A stretch of 35,571 nucleotides of DNA from an uncultured Dehalococcoidia bacterium (GCA_903916765.1 CAIWXV010000078.1:1-35571), one strand, 5' to 3'. Counted from the stretch's first letter, positions 17,521 through 25,831 are shown. Notes: a model not told the origin generated them from the letters alone. Translations and numbers: made by a program.

Positions 17521-19329
17521 TTAAGAGCACGCACTCTCCCATTTCTCTAATCCGCAGGCATTACAGGAGCCTTCTCGGCAGTCCGGAGTCGCTTCAGCTT
17601 TCAGTGCTTTTTCGAATTCCGACTTGAGATATTCGGTGGTAACACCCACATCGATGTGTGCCCATGGTAGCAGTTCATCCAGAGCGCGTTCTCTCTGAGC
17701 GTAAAACTTTATGTCCAAACCGGCTTCTGCGAAGGCTTTTTGCCACAGTTCGTATTTGAAATTCTCTTCCCAGGCATCAAAGAAAGCGCCCATCTGCCAG
17801 GCGAGGTAAATAACCTTACTTAAACGACGGTCACCACGGGACAGTGCCGCTTCCAGCAGACTGACTTTCGGATTGCCCCAGGATAGTCTGACGCCTTTGT
17901 GTTGTAAGCCTGAAAGCAGGATTTCGTGTTTAGCGGTAAGCTCCTCCTCGCTATTCTGTGCAACCCACTGAAAAGGCGTGTGTGCTTTAGGCGCAAAGGT
18001 AGAAGCATTGATTCTGATTTGCGGGGTCTTGCCGGTGTTCTTTTTACATAGAGTGCGGATTTTGTCCACCAATTCCACAATTGCCCGGATGTCATCGAGC
18101 GATTCGGTGGGTAAACCGACCATAAAGTACAACTTGACGCTCAACCAGCCTTTTTCAAAGACTTCCGCAAAGGTCTCTAAAATTTCCTGTTCGGAGAGGT
18201 TTTTATTGATAACGTTTCGCATTCTTTCACTGCCGGCTTCCGGAGCAAAGGTCAAGCCCATCTTTTTACGCGGAGATAATGCCTCCATCAGGTCCAGCGA
18301 GAAACTATTGATATGCAAGCTGGGCAAAGAGAGCGCTAGATTTTCGAACCGGCGGGATAAGTTGTTTACTAACTGGTCGATGCCAGGGTAATCTCCGGAA
18401 CTCAGCGAAACCAGCGAAACCTCGTCGTATCCGCAGTTATTCAAAATGTCCTCGACTGCCTTTTCGATCTCAGTTTGGGGACGTTCACGTCGAGGACGGT
18501 AAATGATACCTGCCTGACAGAAGCGACAGCCGCGTGTGCAACCGCGTTGAATTTCAATGGCGCCACGGTCATGAATGATTTCGATATAAGGGACGATTGG
18601 TTTGGTGATCGGTGGAGTTAACTGCTTGACGAATCTTTTCCGAATGGTCAGGCTTGCCTCCGGCACAGTCGGAGTAAGGCTTTTGAGGCGTCCGTCGGCG
18701 TGATATTCCGCTTTGTACAGACTAGGGGCATAAATACCGTTAATGGTCGCCATCCTCCACAGAAGTTGCTCACGGGATAGCCCCGATTTTTTTGCCGCGC
18801 GAAATGTTTCTAATAATTCCTGTAACACTTCTTCCCCGTCCCCGATGACAAATAAGTCGAAGAAGTCTGCCATCGGCTCCGGATTGAGAACACAGGTGCC
18901 GCCGGCAATGATTAAGGGGTGAGTTCCGTTTCTTTCCGAGGAGAGGACGGGTATACGGGAAAGGGCGAGCATCTCCAGCACGTTGGTATAGGTCATTTCG
19001 TGCCCCAGGGAAAAGCCGATGATATTGAATTCTTTTAACGGATGTTTGGTCTCAAGGCTGAATAGAGGGATATCGTGGGCTTTCATCTCTTTAATCATGT
19101 CCACCCACGGAGTGAAGACTCTCTCGGCAAGGACATCCGTCTGAGAATTGAGTAGGTTGTAAAGTATGGGGATTGCCATATTGGACATGCCAATCTCGTA
19201 GATATCAGGATAGGAGAGAGCGATTCTGATAGGTGTGCTATCCCAATCTTTGATAATGCTATTCCATTCCCCGCCCGTATAGCGGGCAGGTTTTTGAACT
19301 TTATGGAGTAAACTGTTCAGGTCGGTCAA
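17521..19329 (-). CDS. Radical SAM protein of the TIGR03960 type, TTG start
   Basis: The 602-residue protein has an N-terminal region resembling a B12-binding fold (about 35-175; IALSYPDIYEIGMSNMAIP and IIAGGTCVLNPEP), then a radical SAM core with cluster cysteines C264, C268 and C271 (QRGCTRGCRFCQAG). A cysteine-rich tail follows (C584, C589, C592, C601). It matches the uncharacterised family often found beside or fused to a DUF2344 protein; no DUF2344 gene is adjacent here. The substrate is unknown. Start is TTG at 19329, overlapping the TGA of the upstream hydrolase (TTGA) and preceded by AGGAGG, so translation is coupled. Its stop lies 23 bases from that of gyrA on the other strand. Confidence 0.88.
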   Translation of the reverse strand: MTDLNSLLHKVQKPARYTGGEWNSIIKDWDSTPIRIALSYPDIYEIGMSNMAIPILYNLLNSQTDVLAERVFTPWVDMIKEMKAHDIPLFSLETKHPLKEFNIIGFSLGHEMTYTNVLEMLALSRIPVLSSERNGTHPLIIAGGTCVLNPEPMADFFDLFVIGDGEEVLQELLETFRAAKKSGLSREQLLWRMATINGIYAPSLYKAEYHADGRLKSLTPTVPEASLTIRKRFVKQLTPPITKPIVPYIEIIHDRGAIEIQRGCTRGCRFCQAGIIYRPRRERPQTEIEKAVEDILNNCGYDEVSLVSLSSGDYPGIDQLVNNLSRRFENLALSLPSLHINSFSLDLMEALSPRKKMGLTFAPEAGSERMRNVINKNLSEQEILETFAEVFEKGWLSVKLYFMVGLPTESLDDIRAIVELVDKIRTLCKKNTGKTPQIRINASTFAPKAHTPFQWVAQNSEEELTAKHEILLSGLQHKGVRLSWGNPKVSLLEAALSRGDRRLSKVIYLAWQMGAFFDAWEENFKYELWQKAFAEAGLDIKFYAQRERALDELLPWAHIDVGVTTEYLKSEFEKALKAEATPDCREGSCNACGLEKWESACS

Positions 19330-20147
19330 TGTACCTCCTCGGGTTTGTCCAGTTCCGATAAATCGAATTTCATACCGTCTCTGGCGGCAATGACCCTGAT
19401 GCCGGTTTTCCGTGTGAGTTGTTCGGCGATTAACCAGGGCTTTGCCTGCCAGACCTTCATGCCGAAATGGGTGAGAATCGCTGCTTTAGGCTTGATTTCA
19501 TTAACGAGGCGTTCGACGTCAGGTACAGAAAGATGGTCGATAAGTACGTTAGGTGGTACTGATACAGTGCGCGGCTCCAGAAAAGTCATGTTCATTATCA
19601 GTAAATCACCGTGGTAATGGTCGGCGAGTCCTTCGAAATACCGAGTGTCCGTGATATAGGCGATTGTGTGTTTTTCCGTCTTAAAGACCACACCGTAGTT
19701 TTCCACCCCGTGGATATGACGAACCGGAGTGGAGAGAGAGACGTTATCGATTGTGTAGGTTTTACCTGCCTCCAGTATTTCCAGACTCTCCAGACTATTT
19801 TTGAGGTAATCGAAAATGACTGGTTCTGTTTCTATGGCATCTCTAGGAGCGAAAAGCCTGCCGTGCTTATTGAACCCGCCCCGTGTCATTGCTTCGGTCA
19901 TAATATTGACGTCCGCCGAGTGGTCGAGGTGACGGTGGGAAACAATGATGGCACTGAGTTTTTCGGGGTTAAATTTGCGCTTGGTGGCTTGTACGATGCA
20001 TCCGGGGCCGGGGTCCATCAGTATTTCTGTGCCGTTCAAGCTGAACCAGATACCCCCTGAGGCAAGTAACTGGCTGATTATCATAAAACGTGCACCACCG
20101 GTGCCCAGAAAAGTGATAGTTTCGTTTGAAAGGGTTTTTATTTCCAC
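19326..20147 (-). CDS. Metallo-beta-lactamase-fold hydrolase, GTG start
   Basis: The 273-residue protein starts ITFLGTGGAR and has the metal-binding motif SHRHLDHSAD (H71, H73, D75, H76). A later VRHIHG histidine, the bridging aspartate in AYITDTRYFEG, and LTHFG supply the other ligands. This arrangement resembles the RNase Z/phosphodiesterase branch, but the specific tRNase Z helices are not evident, so the substrate is not known. It overlaps the radical SAM gene by four bases and probably serves the same process. The GTG at 20147 lies nine bases below a good promoter, so the message should have a leader of only about three bases. Confidence 0.85.
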   Translation of the reverse strand: MEIKTLSNETITFLGTGGARFMIISQLLASGGIWFSLNGTEILMDPGPGCIVQATKRKFNPEKLSAIIVSHRHLDHSADVNIMTEAMTRGGFNKHGRLFAPRDAIETEPVIFDYLKNSLESLEILEAGKTYTIDNVSLSTPVRHIHGVENYGVVFKTEKHTIAYITDTRYFEGLADHYHGDLLIMNMTFLEPRTVSVPPNVLIDHLSVPDVERLVNEIKPKAAILTHFGMKVWQAKPWLIAEQLTRKTGIRVIAARDGMKFDLSELDKPEEVH

Positions 20148-20156
20148 GCTGATTCT

Positions 20157-20185
20157 ACTATAAGGTATGGCTCTTTATTTTTCAA
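20157..20185 (-). promoter_or_regulatory. Promoter of the MBL-radical SAM operon
   Basis: On the minus strand TTGAAA is followed after 17 bases by TATAGT. The -10 ends nine bases before the GTG start, predicting a nearly leaderless message. It is back to back with the HIT promoter. Confidence 0.65.
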
Positions 20186-20190
20186 TGTTT

Positions 20191-20219
20191 TTGACTTGTC
20201 GGCAGATGGCGACTAAAAT
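20191..20219 (+). promoter_or_regulatory. Promoter of the HIT-family gene
   Basis: TTGACT, a 17-base spacer and TAAAAT. It points away from the MBL promoter, only five bases between the two -35 elements, so both may be controlled together. Confidence 0.65.
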
Positions 20220-20251
20220 ATTGACTGGAATTACTTATTTTGGAGAAAAAG

Positions 20252-20734
20252 ATGGAACATCTCTATGCACCTTGGCGGATTGAATATATACGGAGGGAAA
20301 AGCCGAAGGGTTGCATCTTCTGTGATAAACCAAAAGAAGACCAAGATAAGCGCAATCGCATACTTTATCGCGGAAAATGGAATTTTGTGATGATGAATAA
20401 TTATCCCTATAACCCCGGTCATTTGATGGTAATTCCTTACCGTCACGTGTCGGGACTGGAGGAGTTATCGAAGAAGGAACTTTACGAGCACGCCGAGATA
20501 GTGACTCAATGCGTCGTGATTCTGAAGAAGACTTTCAAACCAGCGGGTTTTAATCTGGGGACTAATATGGGTAGTGTTGCCGGCGCTGGCATTGCCGACC
20601 ATGTTCATTCTCATATCGTACCGCGCTGGAATGGTGATACCAATTTTATGCCGGTAGTCGGTTGTACGCGGGTCCTCCCTGAGGCGTTGGAAGAGACCTA
20701 TCGGAAGTTAAAGGATGCTTTCGGGTCGGAGTGA
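20252..20734 (+). CDS. HIT-family hydrolase/phosphorylase (Ap4A phosphorylase-like)
   Basis: The protein carries the histidine triad HVHSHIVPRW and the flanking sequence GDTNFMPVVGCTRVLPE. With its opening LYAPWRIEYI and a CIFC cysteine pair, it resembles the group that includes mycobacterial diadenosine-tetraphosphate phosphorylase. It probably breaks down dinucleoside polyphosphates or related AMP conjugates. I chose the ATG at 20252 (160 residues) over the upstream TTG at 20240 in the ORF track, because GGAG (20242-20245) sits six bases before this ATG and inside the longer version. Its stop lies two bases from the 3' end of tRNA-Glu on the other strand. Confidence 0.9.
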   Translation: MEHLYAPWRIEYIRREKPKGCIFCDKPKEDQDKRNRILYRGKWNFVMMNNYPYNPGHLMVIPYRHVSGLEELSKKELYEHAEIVTQCVVILKKTFKPAGFNLGTNMGSVAGAGIADHVHSHIVPRWNGDTNFMPVVGCTRVLPEALEETYRKLKDAFGSE

Positions 20735-20736
20735 TT

Positions 20737-20812
20737 TGGTACCCCCAATGGGATTCGAACCCATGTTGGCAGCGTGAAAGGCTGTTGTCCTAGGCCTCTA
20801 GACGATGGGGGC
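20737..20812 (-). tRNA. tRNA-Glu(TTC)
   Basis: The minus strand gives acceptor GCCCCCA/TGGGGGT, anticodon loop CTTTCAC (anticodon TTC), T arm ATGGG-TTCGAAT-CCCAT, discriminator A and an encoded CCA. Two small oddities are a G1-U72 wobble at the acceptor end and an A-C mismatch at the top of the anticodon stem (27-43). It reads GAA and GAG. Confidence 0.94.
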
Positions 20813-20823
20813 GCACTTATACG

Positions 20824-20852
20824 AGTATATCAGATGCGGATTTTCCCGACAA
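20824..20852 (-). promoter_or_regulatory. Promoter of tRNA-Glu
   Basis: On the minus strand TTGTCG, a 17-base spacer and TATACT with TGA directly before it (extended -10). The -10 ends 11 bases from the tRNA 5' end. Confidence 0.6.
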
Positions 20853-20952
20853 TGTTAAGGAGGGAGATGATTGAGTTCTAATTTGGTCAAGAGGACGATT
20901 CTCTCTAACCTGTAATTACACTATGCCCCATCCCTGCGTCCCCGCCCTGATG

Positions 20953-20961
20953 TGTTACAAT
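20953..20961 (+). promoter_or_regulatory. Extended -10 promoter of the VTT membrane protein, predicted leaderless
   Basis: TGTTACAAT is an extended -10 whose last base lies seven bases before the ATG at 20969. No -35 or ribosome-binding site is seen between. The message is expected to begin at or next to the start codon. Confidence 0.5.
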
Positions 20962-20968
20962 ATTTTCT

Positions 20969-21667
20969 ATGGCTGTTAATCCCGAAAATCAGGAGAAACT
21001 TCCTCCTGTAGTTAAGAAGAGCTGGTTCAGACGGAATCTCGTGTCGGTTCTGATGTTTGTATTGATAGTCGGTGTTACCATTGCTCTCTTTCTATTAAGA
21101 AGTGAGATTGTTAAACTCGGTAATTACGGCTATCTCGGAGCGTTTCTCGTCAGCGTTTTGACAAATGCCTCGATTCTCCTGCCGATGCCCAGCCTATTGT
21201 TAATATTTCCTCTCGGTGCTACTTTCAATCCGTTATATATCGGGCTGGCAATGGGACTAGGCGGTGCGATTGGCGAGATGACTGCCTATGTAGCGGGTTA
21301 TAGCGGGCGCGGTATTTGGAAGGATAACCCTAATTATCTAAAAGCAGAAGCGTGGTTGAAAAAATGGGGCATGCTCGTGGTTTTCTTTTTCACGGTTACT
21401 CCGATGCCGCTGGATTTAATGGGTCTCGCTGCGGGTAATCTGCGTTTCCCTGCCTGGAAATTCTTCCTGCCATGCTGGCCCGGTAAGACTATTAAATACA
21501 TTGTGCTGGCTTTTGTCGGATATTGGGGCTGGGCAGCTTTTCTTAACAGCAGTGATTTCAGGATGACATTATTGGTGACGGCAATCGCAGTTGTAGCTAC
21601 AATTGTTCTGGTAGTACTGGCACTTTTACTGGAGAATGGGAGCTGGAAAAGACTGCAGAAAAGATAA
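20969..21667 (+). CDS. VTT-domain (DedA/YqaA-like) membrane protein
   Basis: The 232-residue protein has a basic N-terminal tail (residues 1-22), then hydrophobic segments at about 25-43, 55-80, 88-110, 135-155 and 203-222. The stretch GLGGAIGEMTAYVAGYSGRG and the later FFFTVTPMPLDLMGLAAGNLR fit the VTT (SNARE-associated) fold of the DedA superfamily. Members are thought to move lipids or carrier lipids across the membrane and support envelope integrity; the exact substrate here is unknown. It has no ribosome-binding site and its promoter suggests a leaderless message. Its stop lies one base from that of the convergent DUF6504-like gene. Confidence 0.85.
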   Translation: MAVNPENQEKLPPVVKKSWFRRNLVSVLMFVLIVGVTIALFLLRSEIVKLGNYGYLGAFLVSVLTNASILLPMPSLLLIFPLGATFNPLYIGLAMGLGGAIGEMTAYVAGYSGRGIWKDNPNYLKAEAWLKKWGMLVVFFFTVTPMPLDLMGLAAGNLRFPAWKFFLPCWPGKTIKYIVLAFVGYWGWAAFLNSSDFRMTLLVTAIAVVATIVLVVLALLLENGSWKRLQKR

Positions 21668-21668
21668 A

Positions 21669-21968
21669 TCAAAGCTGACGGTGCAGAATCCATTTTTTGA
21701 ATTCCGGATGTTTGAGGTTAGTCCCGCGGTCATAGTAGATTTCAAACAATTCGCCCTCTGAGGTTTTTACCAGATAGTAATTGCGGTGACGGCGTTGCCA
21801 CCATCTGTTCCTATGCCCCAATGCCATCGGGCCGAAGCTGTGGTCTTGCCATTCCTGAACTATTTCCGAAATAAGGTATTCATGGTCGGCGAGTTTGAAT
21901 GCGGTAGGAACTTTAACATCCCCGCCGGCAGTAACCTGAATCTCCTGACCGAAGAATTTCGGAGGCAT
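21669..21968 (-). CDS. Small DUF6504-like protein
   Basis: The 99-residue protein has no signal peptide or membrane segment. The layout is a short N-terminal strand region (PPKFFGQEIQVTAGG), a middle segment (FKLADHEYLISEIVQEWQD), and a basic aromatic C-terminal half (RWWQRRHRNYYLVKTSEGELFEIYYDRG). That pattern resembles small proteins grouped as DUF6504, which have no known activity. The ATG at 21968 has GGAGGG five bases upstream. It starts 13 bases after argC on the same strand and is probably cotranscribed, which does not by itself imply an arginine role. Confidence 0.7.
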   Translation of the reverse strand: MPPKFFGQEIQVTAGGDVKVPTAFKLADHEYLISEIVQEWQDHSFGPMALGHRNRWWQRRHRNYYLVKTSEGELFEIYYDRGTNLKHPEFKKWILHRQL

Positions 21969-21981
21969 AGTACCCTCCGTT

Positions 21982-23022
21982 TTACGGATAAACCGGCAGT
22001 GACTGCAAGCCGGCAGTCTCAGGGATGCCGAGCATCAGGTTCATATTCTGAATTGCCTGTCCGGCAGCACCCTTCACCAGATTATCGATACAGCTGATAA
22101 CGATAATCTTCCCGCTCTGAGGTGAAATGGTGGGGTAAATGATGCAGAAGTTGCTCCCCCAGGTTTGTTTGGTGTGCGGCGGTTCGTTAGCAATCCGGAT
22201 GAAAGGTTTATCTTTATAGAAATCGGAATATAATTGCCTCAGTTCTTCGACTCCCTTTTTGCCACCGGCGAGTTTACCTGATAACGGCGTGGCATAACAG
22301 GTGCTCAGAATGCCACGCGTCATCGGGATCAGGTGCGGAGTGAAAGTAATGAGGCATTTCTGTTTTGGACTGAGGAGGTTCAATTCCTGTGTGATTTCGG
22401 GTAGGTGACGGTGTCCTTCGAGGGCATAAGCGGAAACATCCTCATTAACCTCCGAAAAATGGGTACTGAGGGTTAAAGTCCGTCCTGCCCCGGAAATACC
22501 GGATTTGCTATCGATAATAATGTCGGGTTCAACCAACCCTGCTTTGACTGACGGAGCCATTGCCAGAATTGCCCCTGTGGGATAACAGCCGGGGTTAGCG
22601 ACCAGGCGTGCTGAAGCAATTTTAGATTGATGTAATTCGGGTAAACCGAAAACCGCCTCTTTGAGCAGTTCCGGCGCCGGATGTGTAAAGCCGTACCAGT
22701 TCGGATAATCCTGCGGATTATTCAGGCGGAAATCGGCACTGCAATCAATGACTTTGATGCTTTTTTTGATGAGGGGGACACATTCTTTAGCACTTTCTTT
22801 ATGAGGTAATGCCGAGAAAACTAACTCGACGTCTCCCAGTTCTTCCTCAATCGTCAGGTCGAATACCGACAGCTGCGGGAAGACTTTGCTCAACTTCTGC
22901 CTGGCGGCACTTCGTCCTGTAACAGATGACAGTTCTACATTGGGGTGCTGGTAGATTAAACGTGCCAGTTCAACTCCGACATAGCCGGTGACATTGATGA
23001 TACCCACTTTGGTTTTTTTCAT
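21982..23022 (-). CDS. argC: N-acetyl-gamma-glutamyl-phosphate reductase
   Basis: ArgC performs the NADPH-dependent third step of arginine/ornithine synthesis. The 346-residue protein has the N-terminal dinucleotide-binding stretch VGIINVTGYVGVELARL (the more usual GASGYTG is varied here). The catalytic cysteine lies in VANPGCYPTGA, and later motifs include SGISGAGR and the histidine stretch EGHRHLPEI. The ATG at 23022 has GGGTAGGAA upstream. Other arg genes (argJ, argB, argD) are not in the window. It is followed by the DUF6504-like gene. Confidence 0.96.
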   Translation of the reverse strand: MKKTKVGIINVTGYVGVELARLIYQHPNVELSSVTGRSAARQKLSKVFPQLSVFDLTIEEELGDVELVFSALPHKESAKECVPLIKKSIKVIDCSADFRLNNPQDYPNWYGFTHPAPELLKEAVFGLPELHQSKIASARLVANPGCYPTGAILAMAPSVKAGLVEPDIIIDSKSGISGAGRTLTLSTHFSEVNEDVSAYALEGHRHLPEITQELNLLSPKQKCLITFTPHLIPMTRGILSTCYATPLSGKLAGGKKGVEELRQLYSDFYKDKPFIRIANEPPHTKQTWGSNFCIIYPTISPQSGKIIVISCIDNLVKGAAGQAIQNMNLMLGIPETAGLQSLPVYP

Positions 23023-23059
23023 TTTCCTACCCTCATTGTTATCAGGGTTCTAACGCTTT

Positions 23060-23089
23060 AGGATACCACAGGCTGTATTTGACTATCAA
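23060..23089 (-). promoter_or_regulatory. Promoter of argC
   Basis: On the minus strand TTGATA, an 18-base spacer and TATCCT preceded by TGG. The -35 is a 5 of 6 match and the -10 is weaker. Confidence 0.45.
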
Positions 23090-23200
23090 ACGCAACTATT
23101 ATTTCACAGCGACCCACCCCTTTCTACCTTGACACAACCAGATTTACTTCTAAGATACTATCAGCAACCAAAGATTAACTAAGACAGGTAGATGGATCGT

Positions 23201-23229
23201 TTGTTGGTGCGCAATGTCGATGATATAAT
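23201..23229 (+). promoter_or_regulatory. Promoter of folC-dtd
   Basis: TTGTTG, a 17-base spacer and TATAAT with TGA before it. A further TTGACA at 23129-23134 with TAAGAT 16 bases later may be a second, upstream promoter. Confidence 0.55.
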
Positions 23230-23249
23230 TAGCCAGAGGTTATGCATAT

Positions 23250-24584
23250 TTGACAGACGATTATTTACAGCAGGCTCTGGACTTCATATACGGCTTCATC
23301 GATTACGAGAAACAGAGAGACCCAAATGCCAAGACGTCGTGGGATTTGAGGCGTGTCGAAGAAGTATTACACCGTCTGAATAATCCGCATCTCAGGGCGA
23401 AGACGGTTCATATTGCCGGAAGCAAGGGTAAGGGCAGTGTAGCAGCGATGATTTCCTCGGTACTGACGACAGCGGGATATGTTACCGGTCTCTATACCTC
23501 ACCTCATCTGCATTACTATAACGAGCGTATCCGTGTTGATGGCAAGTTAATTTCCGACGAAGAAATTGTCAATCTGGTTGCAAGGCTCAAGCCTGAAGTG
23601 GAAGCGGTAAATAAAAAAGCTGCTTACGGCAGGTTAACTACTTTCGAAGTCACGACTGCTCTAGGGTTCGACTATTTTGCGCTGAAGGAGGCGGATTTTC
23701 AGGTAGTCGAGGTCGGTTTAGGCGGCAGACTGGATGCTACCAATGTGGTCAAACCGGAAGTTTGTGTCATTACTTCACTCAGTCTGGAGCATACGGATTT
23801 GTTGGGCAATACTCTGACTGCCATTGCCACTGAAAAAGCGGGAATTATCAAGCCGAAAAGTATTGTCGTAAGTTTGCCTCAGGTGGAAGAGGCTGATAAA
23901 GTAATAGAATCGGTTTGCCGGAAACAGGGGGCAAAATTAATCAAAGTAGGGCGAGATGTTACTTATGAAGTTCTTGATTTCGACGATACACGGCAGTCGC
24001 TAATCGTCCACGGCAGGCTGGGGGATTACAAACTGACCATACCGTTACTCGGTGATTACCAGCTAGGAAATGCGGCAACTGCCGTAGCGGCGTTAGAGGT
24101 CTTGATTGAAAAGGGCAACGATATACCCCTAAAGAGTATCATAGACGGCATGGCTTCGGTAAAGTGGGAAGGCAGACTTCAAGTTCTGAAGCGTCATCCG
24201 CTGGTTATTGTCGATGGCGCTCATAATCAGGACTCGGTGCGAAAATTAAAGCAATCTCTTAGGAAGTATTTCAAATTCGATAAAGCAATCTTGATAATCG
24301 GTCTATCATCCGATAAGGATTTACAGGGAATAGTGACGGAGCTAGCGCCGGCTTTCGATAGAGTGTTTGCTACTCGTTCCATTCACCCAAGGGCGATGGC
24401 AACGGCTCCCATTGCGGCTGAATTCAAAAAGCACGGAATTGAAGCTGAACAGACCGAAGATGTTTCCGTTGCTTTGAATGGGGCTTTGAAACTTGCCGGA
24501 GCAGGAGATATGATTTGCGTGACAGGCTCTTTGTTCGTGGTGGCAGGTGCAATCGAGGTGGCGGAAGGCGGGAAATTGCAATGA
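23250..24584 (+). CDS. folC: Folylpolyglutamate synthase / dihydrofolate synthase, TTG start
   Basis: FolC adds glutamate to dihydropteroate and/or folates using ATP. The 444-residue protein has the Mur-ligase-type P-loop HIAGSKGKGSVAAM, the motif EVGLGGRLDATNVV, and the C-terminal DGAHNQDS. The usual GTNGKGS appears as GSKGKGS. The TTG at 23250 is the only start that retains the N-terminal helix (LQQALDFIYGFIDYEK); AGAGG lies about 11 bases before it and transcription should start near 23236. It overlaps dtd by four bases (ATGA), so the two are coupled. Confidence 0.93.
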   Translation: MTDDYLQQALDFIYGFIDYEKQRDPNAKTSWDLRRVEEVLHRLNNPHLRAKTVHIAGSKGKGSVAAMISSVLTTAGYVTGLYTSPHLHYYNERIRVDGKLISDEEIVNLVARLKPEVEAVNKKAAYGRLTTFEVTTALGFDYFALKEADFQVVEVGLGGRLDATNVVKPEVCVITSLSLEHTDLLGNTLTAIATEKAGIIKPKSIVVSLPQVEEADKVIESVCRKQGAKLIKVGRDVTYEVLDFDDTRQSLIVHGRLGDYKLTIPLLGDYQLGNAATAVAALEVLIEKGNDIPLKSIIDGMASVKWEGRLQVLKRHPLVIVDGAHNQDSVRKLKQSLRKYFKFDKAILIIGLSSDKDLQGIVTELAPAFDRVFATRSIHPRAMATAPIAAEFKKHGIEAEQTEDVSVALNGALKLAGAGDMICVTGSLFVVAGAIEVAEGGKLQ

Positions 24585-25045
24585 AGGCTCTATTACAACG
24601 CGTGACAAAAGCCTCCGTAACCGTGAATGATGAAGTAGTCGGGAGAATAGGGCACGGGCTGGTGGTTTTTGTCGGAGTGGCAAACGGCGATAACGAGGAA
24701 GATGCTCAGTATCTGTCGCAGAAAATTGTAGAGATGCGCATCTTTACCGACGCCGATGGTAAGTTCAATTTATCTCTGCTGGATACGAGTGGAGAATTGC
24801 TGGCAGTGAGCCAATTTACTCTCATGGCAAGCACACGGAAGGGACGCCGTCCCGGCTTTACGGATGCGGCGCCGCCGGAGATAGCGGAGTCGCTTTTTAA
24901 TCGATTCGTGGAGCTGTTGAAGACCAGCGGACTAAGAGTGGAGACAGGTAGGTTCCAGCAACATATGCAAGTCGAAATACACAACGACGGTCCTGTCACC
25001 ATTATGATTGACAGCCGTGAACGACTTAACCCACGCTCCTCTTAG
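24581..25045 (+). CDS. dtd: D-aminoacyl-tRNA deacylase
   Basis: Dtd removes D-amino acids wrongly attached to tRNA. The ORF track starts upstream inside folC, but the family start MKALLQRVTKASVTV is the ATG at 24581, which overlaps the folC TGA. The resulting 154-residue length is normal. The two active-site motifs are present: SQFTLMAS and NDGPVTIMID, the latter carrying the Gly-cisPro pair. Confidence 0.95.
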   Translation: MKALLQRVTKASVTVNDEVVGRIGHGLVVFVGVANGDNEEDAQYLSQKIVEMRIFTDADGKFNLSLLDTSGELLAVSQFTLMASTRKGRRPGFTDAAPPEIAESLFNRFVELLKTSGLRVETGRFQQHMQVEIHNDGPVTIMIDSRERLNPRSS

Positions 25046-25066
25046 CTGTCGGCACCCTTAAAATTC

Positions 25067-25080
25067 TGCGAATATTTGCA
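25067..25080. promoter_or_regulatory. Palindrome TGCGAATATTTGCA upstream of the Fur-family gene
   Basis: A 14-base inverted repeat with one mismatched pair lies just upstream of the fur promoter. It contains the half-site TTGCA that recurs in the palindrome before the binding-protein gene. It is a candidate site for the regulator encoded next to it. Confidence 0.4.
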
Positions 25081-25091
25081 ACAACAAGGTA

Positions 25092-25120
25092 TTGCGCTCT
25101 CGTTATACCTCTGCTAGAAT
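25092..25120 (+). promoter_or_regulatory. Promoter of the Fur-metal uptake operon, predicted leaderless
   Basis: TTGCGC, a 17-base spacer and TAGAAT with TGC directly upstream (extended -10). The -10 ends nine bases before the ATG at 25130, so the leader would be only about two or three bases. Confidence 0.5.
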
Positions 25121-25129
25121 ATAAATAAC

Positions 25130-25615
25130 ATGAGATTTCCATGGCAGAAACAACCAGTTCGAATTGAAACCCACCGCAATGTGAATGACGAGTTGAGTCA
25201 TCAGGGCTACCGGATGACTCCGCAACGGTTGATGATTGTCGAAGCGGTGGAAAACAGCACTAACCACATCGGCGCCGACGAAATTTATTCCGAGGTTGTA
25301 GCGAAATATCCTAATGTAAATGTTTCTACTGTGTATCGAACGCTGGAACTTCTCGAGCAACTCGGTTTAGTTACCAAAACAGACCTCGGTGGTGGACGGG
25401 TGGTGTATCACCCGGTTGATAAAGGACATCACCATCATCTGGTTTGTAAAGAGTGCGGCGCTACCATCGACCTCGATGAATCGGTTTTATCTTCTCTGAA
25501 AGATAGTTTGCTTCGCCAGTACCAGTTTGTCGCCGACCTGAGACATCTGGGTATTCAGGGTGTTTGTGTTAATTGTCGACAACATGCCTCTCAAAAGCCT
25601 GCAGAGAGCAAGTAG
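25130..25615 (+). CDS. Fur-family metal-responsive regulator
   Basis: The 161-residue protein has the Fur-type winged helix (YRMTPQRLMIVEAV then VSTVYRTLELLEQLGLV) and the metal-binding dimer domain with DKGHHHHLVCKECG. Structural zinc cysteines are C106, C109, C146 and C149. About 20 extra residues precede the usual start. The metal sensed (Zn, Ni, Fe or Mn) cannot be told from sequence; the downstream CooT and ABC genes point to zinc or nickel. It is the first gene of a run of seven with tiny gaps. Such regulators usually repress uptake when metal is plentiful, acting at palindromes such as those annotated nearby. Confidence 0.93.
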   Translation: MRFPWQKQPVRIETHRNVNDELSHQGYRMTPQRLMIVEAVENSTNHIGADEIYSEVVAKYPNVNVSTVYRTLELLEQLGLVTKTDLGGGRVVYHPVDKGHHHHLVCKECGATIDLDESVLSSLKDSLLRQYQFVADLRHLGIQGVCVNCRQHASQKPAESK

Positions 25616-25616
25616 A

Positions 25617-25829
25617 GTGGTTAAAGACGAAAGGAATAAGCTCAAAGTATTACTTTCCTACTGGATAGAGCATAATCGGGAACACAGCTCGGAATTCGCA
25701 GAGTGGGTAGAGAAAGCTAAAACGATGGGCGAAGAAGAAGTTGCTCGTGATATTCAGCAGGCAATGCAGCATATGGATAAAGCCGGGGCGATATTTTCAA
25801 AGTCCCTGAAAAAGCTGGGAGGGAAATAG
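25617..25829 (+). CDS. Small DUF8180-like helical protein
   Basis: I place the start at GTG 25617, one base after the fur stop, giving 70 residues (VKDERNKLKVLLSYWIEHNREHSSEF). The ORF track version starts inside fur, at 25560, and an ATG at 25584 is another option. The protein is almost all helix, with histidines and acidic residues (IEHNREHSSEFAEW, then QQAMQHMDKAG). It resembles the small DUF8180 proteins often found beside CooT and metal transporters. Metal binding is an inference from the histidines and context. No signal peptide. Confidence 0.65.
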   Translation: MVKDERNKLKVLLSYWIEHNREHSSEFAEWVEKAKTMGEEEVARDIQQAMQHMDKAGAIFSKSLKKLGGK

Positions 25830-25831
25830 TT

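Noticed and set aside
24515-24580. Upstream extension of dtd in the ORF track
   Set aside because: It lies within folC and is outside the Dtd family start; ATG 24581 overlaps the folC stop as a normal coupling.
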